Assembly: GCF_033971905.1 (NCBI RefSeq)
Contig: NZ_JALBUT010000004.1
Coordinates: forward strand, 1 to 64,000
Direction: 5' to 3'
Length of the DNA stretch: 64,000 bases
Origin: Intestinicryptomonas porci
Lineage (GTDB): Bacteria; Verrucomicrobiota; Verrucomicrobiia; Opitutales; Intestinicryptomonadaceae
In this document: in pieces, positions 25,158-34,439 of the stretch
How positions within the stretch are numbered: the stretch's first letter is position 1
How the letters are laid out: each line of letters begins with the position of its first letter
Program-made: the position numbers and the translations under genes
Notes under the pieces: model-generated
Told to the model about the DNA's origin: nothing
The model's input: only the letters and a program-made list of their open reading frames with translations
Database searches by the model: none

Positions 25158-26651
25158 ATGGAAGACTCTAACGCAAATTTACCTGAAATAAACCACGCCA
25201 ACACCCACGACTTGTTTGCCGTGAGAAAGGCGAAATTAGACGCTCTCCGCGCGGCGGGCAGCGACCCTTTCAGCCAGAATTGGAAGCCCGACTGCACGAG
25301 CGAAGCCGCAAAAAAGCTTTTTGAAACCGAAGGCGAGGGCAAAGAGGTGAGCGTTGCGGGCAGAATTTTGGTTTTCCGTGTGATGGGCAAGGCAAGCTTT
25401 GTCAAAATTCAGGACCGCGATGGCATTATCCAGCTTTACTTCTCGCGCGATGACCTTCCCGAGGGTTTGTACAACTCCCACTTTAAAAAGATGCTCGATG
25501 TCGGCGACATCATCGGCGCAAAGGGCAAATTGTTCCTGACCAAGGCGGGGGAAATCACGATAAGGGTAAGCGAATATGCCCTCGTAAGCAAAGGTATGCG
25601 CGCTCTTCCCGAAAAGTGGCACGGGCTTACTGATAGCGAGCAGATTTACCGCCAGCGTTATTTGGATTTGATTGTAAATCCCGATTCGCGCAAGAGGTTT
25701 AAAATGCGCAGCCGCATAATTTCCGAAATCAGAAAATTTTTGACAAGCCGCGACTTTTTGGAAGTTGAAACGCCGACTTTGCAGGGCGTTGCAGGCGGCG
25801 CGGCGGCAAAGCCTTTCATCACCCATTTCAACGCGCTTGACTGCGACTTTTTCATGCGCATTTCGCCTGAGCTTTTCTTAAAGAGAATGCTTGTGGGAGG
25901 TTTCGACAGGGTGTTTGAAATCGGCAAGAATTTCCGCAACGAAGGCATCGACCGCAAGCATAATCCCGAATTTACAATGCTTGAAGTTTACGAAGCTTAC
26001 AGCGACTACAAGGGCATGATGAAGCTCGTTTACGAGCTTGTGCAGCACCTTTGCAAAACGGTTGTCGGCTCAACAACAATCACGCGCTTTGACGGTGTAA
26101 AAATCGAGCTTGGCGGCGAATGGAGAACTGTTGACTACAAGGATTTGATTATCGAAAAAACGGGCGACAAGGATTGGTTTAAACGCTCTAAGTCCGAAAA
26201 AATGGACGCCTGCCGCAAACTCGGCTTGAATGTCGAAGAAACTTGGGAAGACTACGAAGTAACTCAGGAAGTTTACAGCAAGCTGATTGAGCCGTTCTTA
26301 ATCCAGCCGACCTTTGTGACACACATTGCAAAAGAGCTTTGCCCGCTTGCAAAAATCAACAAGGAAGACCCTGATGTAATCGACGTTTTCGAGCTTTGCA
26401 TAAACGGGCAGGAAATTGCGCCTGCTTACTCCGAACAAAACGACCCGTTCATCCAGCGCGACATGTTTGAAGCGCAGGTTGGCGAAGAAATCCAGAAGCT
26501 CGACAACAATTTCCTTGAAGCTCTCGAATACGGAATGCCTCCCGCGGGCGGCATGGGAATTGGCATTGACCGCTTGATTATTTTGCTTACGGGAGCCGCG
26601 AATATCAGGGACGTAATTCTATTTCCATCCCTGCGCCCCGAAGTTCAGTAA
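25158..26651 (+). CDS. lysS: Lysyl-tRNA synthetase, class II
   Basis: A 497-residue class II synthetase charging tRNA-Lys. The N-terminal OB-fold (VAGRILVFRVMGKASFVKIQDRDG) is followed by motif 1 and the VETPTLQGVAGGAAAKPF loop, motif 2 (FEIGKNFRNEGIDRKHNPEFTMLE), and motif 3 (GGMGIGIDRLI). All are intact. The start at 25158 gives a normal N-terminus. A terminator follows. Confidence 0.97.
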   Translation: MEDSNANLPEINHANTHDLFAVRKAKLDALRAAGSDPFSQNWKPDCTSEAAKKLFETEGEGKEVSVAGRILVFRVMGKASFVKIQDRDGIIQLYFSRDDLPEGLYNSHFKKMLDVGDIIGAKGKLFLTKAGEITIRVSEYALVSKGMRALPEKWHGLTDSEQIYRQRYLDLIVNPDSRKRFKMRSRIISEIRKFLTSRDFLEVETPTLQGVAGGAAAKPFITHFNALDCDFFMRISPELFLKRMLVGGFDRVFEIGKNFRNEGIDRKHNPEFTMLEVYEAYSDYKGMMKLVYELVQHLCKTVVGSTTITRFDGVKIELGGEWRTVDYKDLIIEKTGDKDWFKRSKSEKMDACRKLGLNVEETWEDYEVTQEVYSKLIEPFLIQPTFVTHIAKELCPLAKINKEDPDVIDVFELCINGQEIAPAYSEQNDPFIQRDMFEAQVGEEIQKLDNNFLEALEYGMPPAGGMGIGIDRLIILLTGAANIRDVILFPSLRPEVQ

Positions 26652-26669
26652 TTTTTAAAACGCGCAAAG

Positions 26670-26690
26670 CTCCGCATTTGCGGAGTTTTG
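26670..26690 (+). terminator. Terminator after lysS
   Basis: CTCCGC and GCGGAG form a stem with a 4-nt loop, followed by TTTTGTTTTT. Confidence 0.75.
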
Positions 26691-26723
26691 TTTTTATTAA
26701 AACTGCAATCTGAAATTAAAAAA

Positions 26724-27959
26724 ATGAAGTGGTGGCTTTACATAGCGGTAAAACAGCTTTTCCCGACGGGCAGGAAAATATCGTTTTTCACCCTCGTTTC
26801 CATATTGGGGGTTGCTTTGGGCGTGCTTGCTCTTTTTGGTACTCAGAGCGTTATGAATGGCTTTCACAATGAAATAGGCGTAAAGCTTGTCGATACGGGA
26901 GGTCAGATAACATTGGAGGCGGGCGGAAGAGTTATTGCCGGCAAGAATGCGGAAAAGCTTTTTGAAAATCTCAAAAACAATCCCGAAGTCGAGAAGGTTG
27001 AAAAAGTCGCGAGGGGTTCTGTCATGATGATAAACGGCAACACTCCCGCTTATCCGGTTTTGCGAAGCTACGATTCCATCGACAACAACTGCGCATTGCC
27101 CATAAAGGAAAAAAACTTCGTAAGCTGGGGCGATATTGACGAGCTTGACGACGACAGCGTCATTTTGGGCGTCGGTGTGGCAAACAGGATAGGGGCGTCA
27201 AAGGGCGACGTGGTTGAAGTTTACGCGCCGACGATGCTTGAAAGGCTTTCCCAAAATGAAGTTCCCATGCCCGTAAAGCTTGAAGTTGTAGGTTTTTTGT
27301 CCACGGGCTTTTCCGATGTCGATAAAAATGTGGCGTTGGTTTCTTTGCGGAGAATGCAGGATTTGTACAGTCTTGGAAGCGGCTTCCATAGCTATGTTTT
27401 AAAGCTTAAAGACGGAGTCGATGAAACTGCTTTTGCAAAACAGATGAATGCCGACGTCTTGAACGGGGATGTGCGTGCGTACACTTGGCTTACTGGCAAC
27501 GAAGCCTTTTTGAGGGTGATTGCGACTGAAAAAGTCATGATGTCTGTAATAATAATGCTAATCATAATTGTTGCGTCTTTTTCGATTTGCTCTTCTCTTT
27601 ACACCACGGTTTTAAGAAAAACCAAGGAAATCGGGCTTTCGGTCGCCATGGGAGCAAGACCTTACCAAATCGCGCTTTGCTATTGCTTTCAAGGTTTTAT
27701 AATCGGGTTTTTAGGCGCGGTTGCGGGGCTTTTGCTGACATTTCTTTTGCTCGAAAACAGAACCGCGATTGTTGAATTTATCGTGGGCAGGGAAACGCTC
27801 GAGCAGTTTTACCATTTTTCAAGCCTGCCTGTATTGTACGACTTAAATGACGCGTTCAGGGCATGCTTGTTTGCTGTAGTTTTATGCACGCTTGCAGGTT
27901 TTTTGCCTGCGCTCAGGGCGTCGAGATTAAAGGCTTCGGAGGCTATGCGCAATGAGTAG
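26724..27959 (+). CDS. lolC: ABC transporter permease, LolC/LolE-like
   Basis: An inner-membrane permease of the lipoprotein-releasing type, 411 residues from ATG 26724 (MKWWLYIAVKQLFP). The first membrane helix with FFTLVSILGVALGVLAL and the SVMNGFHNEIG block match LolC/E. A periplasmic MacB_PCD-like domain and three C-terminal FtsX-type helices follow. The ATG at 26688 would add 12 non-conserved residues within the lysS terminator zone, so I reject it. Its end overlaps the ATPase gene start by 8 nt. With LolD it would extract lipoproteins for transfer to the outer membrane; a second permease gene is not here. Confidence 0.88.
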   Translation: MKWWLYIAVKQLFPTGRKISFFTLVSILGVALGVLALFGTQSVMNGFHNEIGVKLVDTGGQITLEAGGRVIAGKNAEKLFENLKNNPEVEKVEKVARGSVMMINGNTPAYPVLRSYDSIDNNCALPIKEKNFVSWGDIDELDDDSVILGVGVANRIGASKGDVVEVYAPTMLERLSQNEVPMPVKLEVVGFLSTGFSDVDKNVALVSLRRMQDLYSLGSGFHSYVLKLKDGVDETAFAKQMNADVLNGDVRAYTWLTGNEAFLRVIATEKVMMSVIIMLIIIVASFSICSSLYTTVLRKTKEIGLSVAMGARPYQIALCYCFQGFIIGFLGAVAGLLLTFLLLENRTAIVEFIVGRETLEQFYHFSSLPVLYDLNDAFRACLFAVVLCTLAGFLPALRASRLKASEAMRNE

Positions 27960-28635
27960 CGAAATCTTGAAAATAGAAAACTTAAAAAAGAGTTTCAAGT
28001 CTCCGAACGGCTCTGTAATCGAGGTCTTAAAAGGGGCGGATTTGTCGCTTTTTAAGGGTGAAAGCGCGAGTTTGCGCGGCGAAAGCGGCGCGGGCAAAAC
28101 GACCTTTTTAAACATCGCCGCATGCCTTGAAACACCGTCGAGCGGTGGTGTTTATTGGGACGGATTGAAGGTTGACGGGCTTTCAAACTCTAAACAGGCG
28201 AAGCTTCGTTCGGGCTATATGGGGTTTGTCTTCCAGTCTTACTGCCTGATTCCCGAACTTAACGCGCTTGAAAATGTGTTGTTTGCCGCGCGTATTGCGG
28301 ATAGTTTCAACAAGAAAACAATTTCGCGCGCAAAGGAAATTTTGGAAAAAGTCGGGCTTTCCGACAGAATGGGGCATATGCCGCACCAAATGTCGGGCGG
28401 GGAGAGGCAAAGAGTGGCAATCGCGCGGGCGATTTTAAACCGCCCGAAAGTGATTTTTGCCGACGAGCCGACCGGAAATCTCGATGAAAACACGGGGCTT
28501 GAAGTCATGGATATGCTCCTTGACTTATGCGAAGTTGAAGGCGCCGCGCTTCTTTTGATTACCCATAATCCCGATTTCGCGCGCAGGACTTCTCGCAACT
28601 TGGTTTTGAGGTCGGGCAAGATTTTTGAAGAATAA
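27952..28635 (+). CDS. lolD: ABC transporter ATP-binding protein, LolD-like
   Basis: A 227-residue ATPase of the LolD/MacB/FtsE branch. Walker A is GESGAGKTTFLN, the Q-loop is GFVFQSYCLIPELNALENV, the signature is MSGGERQRVAIAR and Walker B is VIFADEPTGNLD, followed by the H-loop LLITHN. It is coupled by overlap to the permease gene, and ruvC starts 3 nt after its stop. Its role with the permease is lipoprotein release; the assignment to LolD rather than MacB-type export rests on the permease. Confidence 0.92.
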   Translation: MSSEILKIENLKKSFKSPNGSVIEVLKGADLSLFKGESASLRGESGAGKTTFLNIAACLETPSSGGVYWDGLKVDGLSNSKQAKLRSGYMGFVFQSYCLIPELNALENVLFAARIADSFNKKTISRAKEILEKVGLSDRMGHMPHQMSGGERQRVAIARAILNRPKVIFADEPTGNLDENTGLEVMDMLLDLCEVEGAALLLITHNPDFARRTSRNLVLRSGKIFEE

Positions 28636-28638
28636 ATT

Positions 28639-29259
28639 ATGGCGAAAAGTTCAAGATTTCTGTGGGCTGAAAAATTGGCAAAGGCGGAGTGCATAAATCC
28701 GCGCACGGGGGTCGTTTCGCTAAAAAAAGATGCTCCTAAACTTTTGTCCGTTTCAAGGGCAATAACAAAGGTTGCTTTTACGGGGACGGTAATGGGTATA
28801 GACCCGAGTTTGCGCGGCACGGGGCTTGCTGTCGTCAGGGTAAGGCAGGGCGGAAAGCCCGAATTTTTGGCTTCTCAAAGGGTGACGAACAATCCGAAAA
28901 TGAGCCAGGCTGAATGTCTTGGCGCGATTTTTAGAGCTGTTGACAGGCTTGCCTGCAAGTTTGAGGTCGATTGCGCGGCGGTCGAGCAGAGCATTTATGT
29001 GCAGAACAACCAAACGGCTTTGATTTTGGGCTCTGCAAGAGGTGCCGCAATCGCGGCGGCCGCGAATTTTGAAATGCCTGTTTTCGAGTATCCGCCGCTG
29101 CGCATAAAGCAGGCGGTTGTCGGCTTTGGAAGGGCGAGCAAGGAGCAGGTTTCAAAAACCGTCGCAGGAATTTTAAAAATAGAGCCGCTCGGCTTTGACG
29201 AATCAGACGCCGCCGCCGCCGCTCTTGCGCACATATTTACATACAAGGATTATTTATGA
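28639..29259 (+). CDS. ruvC: Holliday junction resolvase RuvC with N-terminal extension
   Basis: An RNase H-fold endonuclease that cuts four-way DNA junctions. The catalytic acids are visible as Asp55 in MGIDPSLRGTG, Glu116 in AAVEQSIY, and Asp187 and Asp190 in DESDAAAAALAH. The RuvC core begins at about residue 50, so the frame carries some 50 extra residues (MAKSSRFLWAEKLAK...). A start at the internal Met52 would cut into the first strand. The long start lies 3 nt after lolD, which supports it. Its end overlaps the next gene by 4 nt. RuvA and RuvB are not in the window. Confidence 0.9.
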   Translation: MAKSSRFLWAEKLAKAECINPRTGVVSLKKDAPKLLSVSRAITKVAFTGTVMGIDPSLRGTGLAVVRVRQGGKPEFLASQRVTNNPKMSQAECLGAIFRAVDRLACKFEVDCAAVEQSIYVQNNQTALILGSARGAAIAAAANFEMPVFEYPPLRIKQAVVGFGRASKEQVSKTVAGILKIEPLGFDESDAAAAALAHIFTYKDYL

Positions 29260-30113
29260 AAAAGGCTCTCGTTGTAATGGCTGCGGGAATGGGCAGCCGT
29301 TTTGGAGGTTTGAAGCAGCTGAAGAAATTCGGCAAAGACCAAAAAACTCTGCTCGATTTTGCGGTTGAAGACGCAATTTCGGCGGGATTTTCAGAAGTGT
29401 GTTTTGTAATTCGCAAAGACATTGAAGATGCTTTCAAGTCGGAGGTGTCTAAAAAATACGAAGGCAAAATAGAAGTTTTACACGCGTTTCAGTCTTTGGA
29501 AAATTTGCCGTCGGGCTATGTTGTTCCCGAAGGCAGGACAAAACCGTGGGGAACGGGGCAGGCGGTTTTGTCATGCAAAGGCATTGTTAAAACGCCGTTT
29601 CTTGCAATCAATTCAGACGACTATTACGGAAGAGGTGTCTATGAAATCATGGGCAGGTTTTTAGATGAAAAAAAATCGAACACTTTTGCCCTTGCTGGTT
29701 ATAGGCTCGGTAATACTTTGTCTGAAAACGGCGGAGTTTCGCGCGGAATTTGCAGGGTTGACGAAAGCGGATTTTTGGTTGACGTCGAGGAGCATTCGGG
29801 GCTTTCGGATTGTGGCGGAGGATTTGTAAAAGACGAATTTGGCGAAAGATTTTCGTTTGATACTTTGGTTTCAATGAATTTTTGGGCTTTCGGCACTTCT
29901 ATTTTTGATATTTTGGAAAGCGGCTTTGAAGAGTTTTTGCGCGAAAATTCCGCAAACTTAAAATCGGAATTTTACCTTCCGTTTGCGGTGGACAATGCGG
30001 TTAAATGTGGCAAGGTCAAAGTCAGGGTTATTCCCAATTCCGAGAAATGGCAAGGCGTTACATACCGCGAGGATATTGAGGCGGTTGAAAAATTTTTAAT
30101 CGAAAACCGCTGA
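29256..30113 (+). CDS. Sugar-nucleotidyltransferase-like protein
   Basis: A 285-residue NTP-transferase fold protein. The nucleotide-binding loop MAAGMGSRFGGLKQL is at the N-terminus, with KPWGTGQAVLS (uridylyl- or thymidylyl-transferase type) and FLAINSDDYYGR (metal-binding Asp) in the core. These resemble GalU/RfbA-like enzymes that couple a sugar phosphate with an NTP. The nucleotide and sugar cannot be told. The ATG overlaps the ruvC stop (ATGA), making it the last gene of the lolC-lolD-ruvC operon, which ends at the terminator at 30121-30149. Confidence 0.87.
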   Translation: MKKALVVMAAGMGSRFGGLKQLKKFGKDQKTLLDFAVEDAISAGFSEVCFVIRKDIEDAFKSEVSKKYEGKIEVLHAFQSLENLPSGYVVPEGRTKPWGTGQAVLSCKGIVKTPFLAINSDDYYGRGVYEIMGRFLDEKKSNTFALAGYRLGNTLSENGGVSRGICRVDESGFLVDVEEHSGLSDCGGGFVKDEFGERFSFDTLVSMNFWAFGTSIFDILESGFEEFLRENSANLKSEFYLPFAVDNAVKCGKVKVRVIPNSEKWQGVTYREDIEAVEKFLIENR

Positions 30114-30120
30114 AAAGAAA

Positions 30121-30149
30121 AAACCGCATAAAAAATATGCGGTTTTTTT
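30121..30149 (+). terminator. Terminator of the lolC-lolD-ruvC operon
   Basis: AAACCGCATA and TATGCGGTTT form a 10-bp stem around a 5-nt loop, followed by seven T residues. Confidence 0.85.
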
Positions 30150-30176
30150 GCGCGTTAAAATTGCTTCAATTCGTTT

Positions 30177-31529
30177 TTATTTCAACGGTTTCCCGTCAAA
30201 TTCTCCCGTGAGGGCTTCGAGGAATGAAACAATTTTTTTGATGTCGTCTTTTGAAAGGCTTACGCCCGATTGGTATTTCAGCATGTGCGATGCCGCTTCT
30301 TCCAAAGTTTTTACCGTGCCGTCATGGAAATACGGATAGGTAAGGGCTACATTTCTCAAAGTCGGAGTTTTAAACCTGCCCATGTTTTTATCGTCCTTTT
30401 GGAAATTGTAAAGCCCGTTGTCGTTGTCATTTACTTCACCCCTGTCGGCAAAGTAATCTTTCAAAAGCCCCATGTGCTCGAAGGTAAGACCTCCCAAATT
30501 GTGCCCTGCGTGGCAGGTCGCGCACTTAGCCTTTTTGAAAAGCTCGTAGCCTTCGATTTGCTCTTTTGTCATCGCGGATTTGTCGCCTTTCAAATATTTA
30601 TCAAACGGCGCATTCGGAGTTACGAGGGTTCGCTCAAATTCGGCAATGGCATCGCACACTGTTTTTTGGGTTATTCCTTCGGGATATACTTTCAGGAATC
30701 GTTCCTTAAACTGTTGGTCTGCATCTAACTTTTTGCAAATTTCGTCCCAAGAATCCGAAGCCATTTCGACGGGGTTTGTCGGAGGGCCGCCCGCCTGCTC
30801 TTCCAAATTCGCGGCTCTGCCGTCCCAGAATTGGCGGTGGTGGAATGTGGAATTAAACACCGTCGGGGCGTTTACTCCGCCAAGCTTGCCGTCAACGCCT
30901 TTTGAATATCTCAGCCTGTCAACCCCGCCCAATGAAAGGTTGTGGCACGTGGCGCATGATACGGTGTTGTCTTTTGAAAGGCGGGTATCGTTATAAAGCT
31001 CTTTCCCGAGCGCGACTTTTGCAGGATTTGTTTTGGGCGCGGGATTTAGCGGGCGCACGGGCTCGTTTTCAAATTCTTTTGCAACGCCACTATTTTGGGA
31101 GAGCTTTTGGCGTTCTATTTTTACCCAGTCCAAAATGGCGTTTCTTTCTTCCTTGTTTAAATGGCTTTTCCAGTGGAAGAGGGAATATTGCAAAGGAGGC
31201 ATCGTGCCAAATTCCGCGGAGTAGGCGATTTTCGACAAATCGACTTCGCCGACACTTTTGCCTTCCTTTAAGTTTTTTACGACTTGGCTCAAATCAATCG
31301 AGCGCGTAGCATACAAAATATCCTGCTCTACAAGTGCGCCCGCGATAGGAAGCTTTGCGTAAAACGGTTTTTTTGCGTTGAAATCGTGGCAGCTCAGGCA
31401 TGCGTTGTTTTCAATTACATATAAGGCTTTTTCATGCGGAGTGCCGCTTGGGACTTTTCCCGAATTTCTGACAAGAAAAAATGCCGATGCCAGCACTGCC
31501 AAAATTACGATAGCGATTTTTATTTTCAT
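30177..31529 (-). CDS. Membrane-anchored tri-heme cytochrome c peroxidase (YhjA-like)
   Basis: A 450-residue protein. Residues 1-20 form a signal anchor. Heme motif 1 (CLSCH, 44-48) lies in an N-terminal haem-binding domain with GTMPPLQYSLFHW...LNKEERNAILDW. Motifs 2 (CATCH, 192-196) and 3 (CATCH, 336-340) belong to the MauG/bacterial peroxidase core, which also shows RQFWDGRA and FKTPTLRNVALTYPYFHDG. Two-heme peroxidases are about 340 residues; the third heme and the anchor resemble E. coli YhjA, which takes electrons from quinol. It lies head-to-head with the menaquinone operon, 112 nt apart. Role as quinol:peroxide reductase is inferred. Confidence 0.9.
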   Translation of the reverse strand: MKIKIAIVILAVLASAFFLVRNSGKVPSGTPHEKALYVIENNACLSCHDFNAKKPFYAKLPIAGALVEQDILYATRSIDLSQVVKNLKEGKSVGEVDLSKIAYSAEFGTMPPLQYSLFHWKSHLNKEERNAILDWVKIERQKLSQNSGVAKEFENEPVRPLNPAPKTNPAKVALGKELYNDTRLSKDNTVSCATCHNLSLGGVDRLRYSKGVDGKLGGVNAPTVFNSTFHHRQFWDGRAANLEEQAGGPPTNPVEMASDSWDEICKKLDADQQFKERFLKVYPEGITQKTVCDAIAEFERTLVTPNAPFDKYLKGDKSAMTKEQIEGYELFKKAKCATCHAGHNLGGLTFEHMGLLKDYFADRGEVNDNDNGLYNFQKDDKNMGRFKTPTLRNVALTYPYFHDGTVKTLEEAASHMLKYQSGVSLSKDDIKKIVSFLEALTGEFDGKPLK

Positions 31530-31641
31530 ACATAAAATCCATAATTACAATCTCGGAAAAATCAATATTTAAAAAAGATTTTTTTGCATTATTACAAATT
31601 GACAATCACGGCGGAAAAGGCGATTATAAACTTTTGTGCAA

Positions 31642-32658
31642 ATGAATGATAGAATAGATGCAAAAACTGCCGTAAGCCTTTTAAACGGCAACCCCGTTGA
31701 ACTCGGAGAGCTCGCCGATGCGTTTAGGCGCAGGCTCTACGGTAACCGCGCCCATTACACGATAAACGCCGCAATAACTTATTCAAACACTTGCGAGGCT
31801 CTATGTCCGATTTGCTCTTTTGCGCGCAGGGAAGGGCAGGACGGCGCGTATGTCTTAACTGCTGATGAAGTACACAAAAGGGCGTTGAATTTTGCGGCGG
31901 CGGGTGCGCTTGAAATCCATATTATAGGCGGCATATACTCAAAGCTTCCGCTCGAATATTATGTGGATGTCGTAAAAGCGGCAAAAAGCGCAAATCCGGA
32001 TTTCAACATTGTGGCTTTCACTGTTTCAGAATGCGTTTTGATGTCGAAAATATCGGGCAAGCCCCTTTCAAAAATTTATGAAATTTTGCAGGGCGCGGGT
32101 GTAAACGCGCTTCCCGGCGGAGGAGCTGAAATTTTCAATCCCGAAGTTCGAAAGCGCATAACCCCCAACAAGCTGACAGGCGAAGAGTGGCTTGACGCCA
32201 TGCGCGTTGCGCACAAATCGGGGCTGAAAACAAACGCAACAATGCTCTACGGGCATATAGAAACTCCCGAAGACGTCGCGGACCATCTTTTAAAACTTAG
32301 GGGTTTGCAGGACGAAACAGGGGGCTTCAAGGCTTTTGTTCCGCTTCCGTTCAGAAAGGGAAAGAGCGAAATTGCCTCGTCTTCGTCAGCGACGTACGAT
32401 GTGAAAATATGCGCCCTTGCAAGGGTTGTATTGGACAACTTTCCGCACATAAGAGTCCCCATAACCCATTTTGACGAGCGTTTGGTTCAAGTTCTTTTGT
32501 GCTTTGGCGCAGACGACATCGGCGGAACGCACTGGCATGAGGAAGTCGCGGTTTCTGCGGGCGCGAAAGCTTCCGACAGGGACGGCAAGAAGCTTGAATT
32601 TATAATAAAATCGGCGGGTTTTGAGCCTGTTTTGACAAATTCAAATTATGTTTCTTAA
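31642..32658 (+). CDS. mqnE: Aminofutalosine synthase
   Basis: Radical SAM enzyme of the futalosine menaquinone pathway that joins the MqnA product to the SAM-derived adenosyl group. The iron-sulfur motif is CEALCPICSFARR (CxxxCxxC). IIGGIYSKLPLEYY, NALPGGGAEIF, KTNATMLYGHIE and DDIGGTHWHEE are typical of MqnE. I start at ATG 31642; a GTG at 31636 lies two codons upstream. TTGACA at about 31600 may be its -35 element. Its stop lies within the start of mqnA (11-nt overlap). Confidence 0.93.
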   Translation: MNDRIDAKTAVSLLNGNPVELGELADAFRRRLYGNRAHYTINAAITYSNTCEALCPICSFARREGQDGAYVLTADEVHKRALNFAAAGALEIHIIGGIYSKLPLEYYVDVVKAAKSANPDFNIVAFTVSECVLMSKISGKPLSKIYEILQGAGVNALPGGGAEIFNPEVRKRITPNKLTGEEWLDAMRVAHKSGLKTNATMLYGHIETPEDVADHLLKLRGLQDETGGFKAFVPLPFRKGKSEIASSSSATYDVKICALARVVLDNFPHIRVPITHFDERLVQVLLCFGADDIGGTHWHEEVAVSAGAKASDRDGKKLEFIIKSAGFEPVLTNSNYVS

Positions 32659-33400
32659 CGTCGGGGAAATTTCTTTTATAAATTTCATTCCGCTGAAACT
32701 TTGCGCTGAGCGGTTTCCGTTTGCGCGCAAAACTTTTTCCCTTGCGCCGTCAAAGCTAAATAACATGTGCCGCGATGGCGCGTTGGATATTTCAGCAGTT
32801 TCATTTTTTGCCTACAAAGACATTGAAAAATCTTATGCGCGTTTGCCGAATTTTTGCATAGCAACCGACGGGGAAGTGAAATCAATCGAGCTTTTTTCAA
32901 ACTTTGAATTTGGAGATTTAAAAGGGAAAAAAGTTTTCGCCACTTCTTTTTCGGAAAATTCGATAGCGGCGCTTTCCGCAGTTTCAAAATTTAAATTTGG
33001 CTTTGACGTGTTTGAAAACAGGTCAAACTCAGTTGAAGAAGCCGACGCCGCTTTGATGATTGGCGATTTGGCGATGACGTACTCTTCAAAATTCGCTTTT
33101 AAATTCGACGTAGGGGAACTTTGGCGCGAGACTTTCAATGTGCCTTTGATATGTTCTTGCATTGCCATAAAGCGCGAAATTTATGACGAAATAAAGGGCG
33201 AAATTTTTGAGTACTATGAAAATTCGCTTTTAGAATTTGAAAAAAACATTGGGCGGTATTGCGAACTTGCGGCGGTTGCGCTTGGCAAGCCGAATTTTTC
33301 GGCAGATGACGCAAGGCTCTACTATTCGGGATTGAAGTACCGCATGGACGAATTTGCCTTTAAAAAAACGAGGGATATTTTCGATGGAAAATTTGCTTAA
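32648..33400 (+). CDS. mqnA: Chorismate dehydratase
   Basis: A 250-residue periplasmic-binding-protein fold enzyme that converts chorismate to 3-[(1-carboxyvinyl)oxy]benzoate, the first step of the futalosine route. Family landmarks are VGEISFINFIPL at the N-terminus, LAPSKLNNMCRDGALDISAVSFFAY, ADAALMIGDLAM and FNVPLICSCIAIKR. It overlaps mqnE by 11 nt and mqnC by 17 nt. The sequence is somewhat divergent, but the operon context leaves little doubt. Confidence 0.9.
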   Translation: MFLNVGEISFINFIPLKLCAERFPFARKTFSLAPSKLNNMCRDGALDISAVSFFAYKDIEKSYARLPNFCIATDGEVKSIELFSNFEFGDLKGKKVFATSFSENSIAALSAVSKFKFGFDVFENRSNSVEEADAALMIGDLAMTYSSKFAFKFDVGELWRETFNVPLICSCIAIKREIYDEIKGEIFEYYENSLLEFEKNIGRYCELAAVALGKPNFSADDARLYYSGLKYRMDEFAFKKTRDIFDGKFA

Positions 33401-34439
33401 AAAAGTTTCGGAAAACGCAAGGATAACGGTTGAAGAGGCACTGTCTTTGAAGGACGCTTCGATATTTGATTTTGCGCGTCTTGCCCAGGCGAGGCACAGG
33501 GCGATGAATTTGGGAAACGAAGTAAGCTACATCGTAAACCGAATGATAAACTATTCAAACGATTGCTTTGCAAAGTGCAAGTTTTGCGCGTATCACGCGC
33601 GCGCGGGCGTCATCGAAAAATTCTTTTTAACCGACGATGAAATTTTGGAAATCGCAAAGCGTTCCGAGGAAAACGGCGCGGTGCAGATTATGCTTCAAGG
33701 CGGGTTAAGCAAAGACGTTAGCTTGGATTGGGCGTGCTCGATTTTAAGAAAAATAAAGGCTCAATGCCCCAAGATGTTTTTGCATGTCTTCTCTCCGTCT
33801 GAAATTTTTGTGTTTGCGCGCAACGCGAATATTGGCATTTCAGAGTGCGTAAGAAGGCTGAAAGAGGCGGGAGCCGACTCCATTCCCGGTGCCGCGGACA
33901 TGCTTGTAGAAAAAATCAGAAAAGACGTGTCCCCTTTAAAAACGAGCGTCGAAGAGTGGAAGAGCGTAATCTGCGCCCTTAAAGAAAACGGCATGTATTC
34001 TTCTGCAACGATGACTTTCGGCATGGGCGAAACTTTTGAGGACCGTTTGGAGCATCTTAATTTGGTGCGCGATATTCAGGACGAACTTGGCGTATTCAAG
34101 GCGTTTATCGCATGGCCTCTCGCCCCTGAAAATACGCGCATGAGCCATATCGAAAGGGTTTCCGCCCCCGAATTTTTAAAAACCATAGCACTTGCGAGGA
34201 TATTTTTGGACAATATAAATGTCGTGCAGTCGGGGTGGCTCACCGAGGGCATGAAAGTAGCGGAGCTTGCCATAATGATGGGCTCAAACGACATGGGAGG
34301 AGTTCTGATGGATGAAATGGTTGTAAAAAGCGCGGGCATTCAAAACAGCACAACTGCCTTGGGAATGCGCAAAACAATAGAAAACGCAGGCAAAATTCCA
34401 TTTGCCCGCGACGGATTTTACAAAAAATTACGGCAATGA
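33384..34439 (+). CDS. mqnC: Cyclic dehypoxanthinyl futalosine synthase
   Basis: A 351-residue radical SAM enzyme that cyclises dehypoxanthine futalosine. The cluster motif is CFAKCKFCAYH, and the IMLQGGLSKDVSLDW, SIPGAADMLVEKIRKDVSP, SSATMTFGMGET and GSNDMGGVLMDEMVV stretches are typical of MqnC. I choose ATG 33384 (MENLLKKV); an in-frame ATG 30 nt upstream would deepen the overlap with mqnA. Its end overlaps mqnD by 4 nt (ATGA). Confidence 0.94.
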   Translation: MENLLKKVSENARITVEEALSLKDASIFDFARLAQARHRAMNLGNEVSYIVNRMINYSNDCFAKCKFCAYHARAGVIEKFFLTDDEILEIAKRSEENGAVQIMLQGGLSKDVSLDWACSILRKIKAQCPKMFLHVFSPSEIFVFARNANIGISECVRRLKEAGADSIPGAADMLVEKIRKDVSPLKTSVEEWKSVICALKENGMYSSATMTFGMGETFEDRLEHLNLVRDIQDELGVFKAFIAWPLAPENTRMSHIERVSAPEFLKTIALARIFLDNINVVQSGWLTEGMKVAELAIMMGSNDMGGVLMDEMVVKSAGIQNSTTALGMRKTIENAGKIPFARDGFYKKLRQ

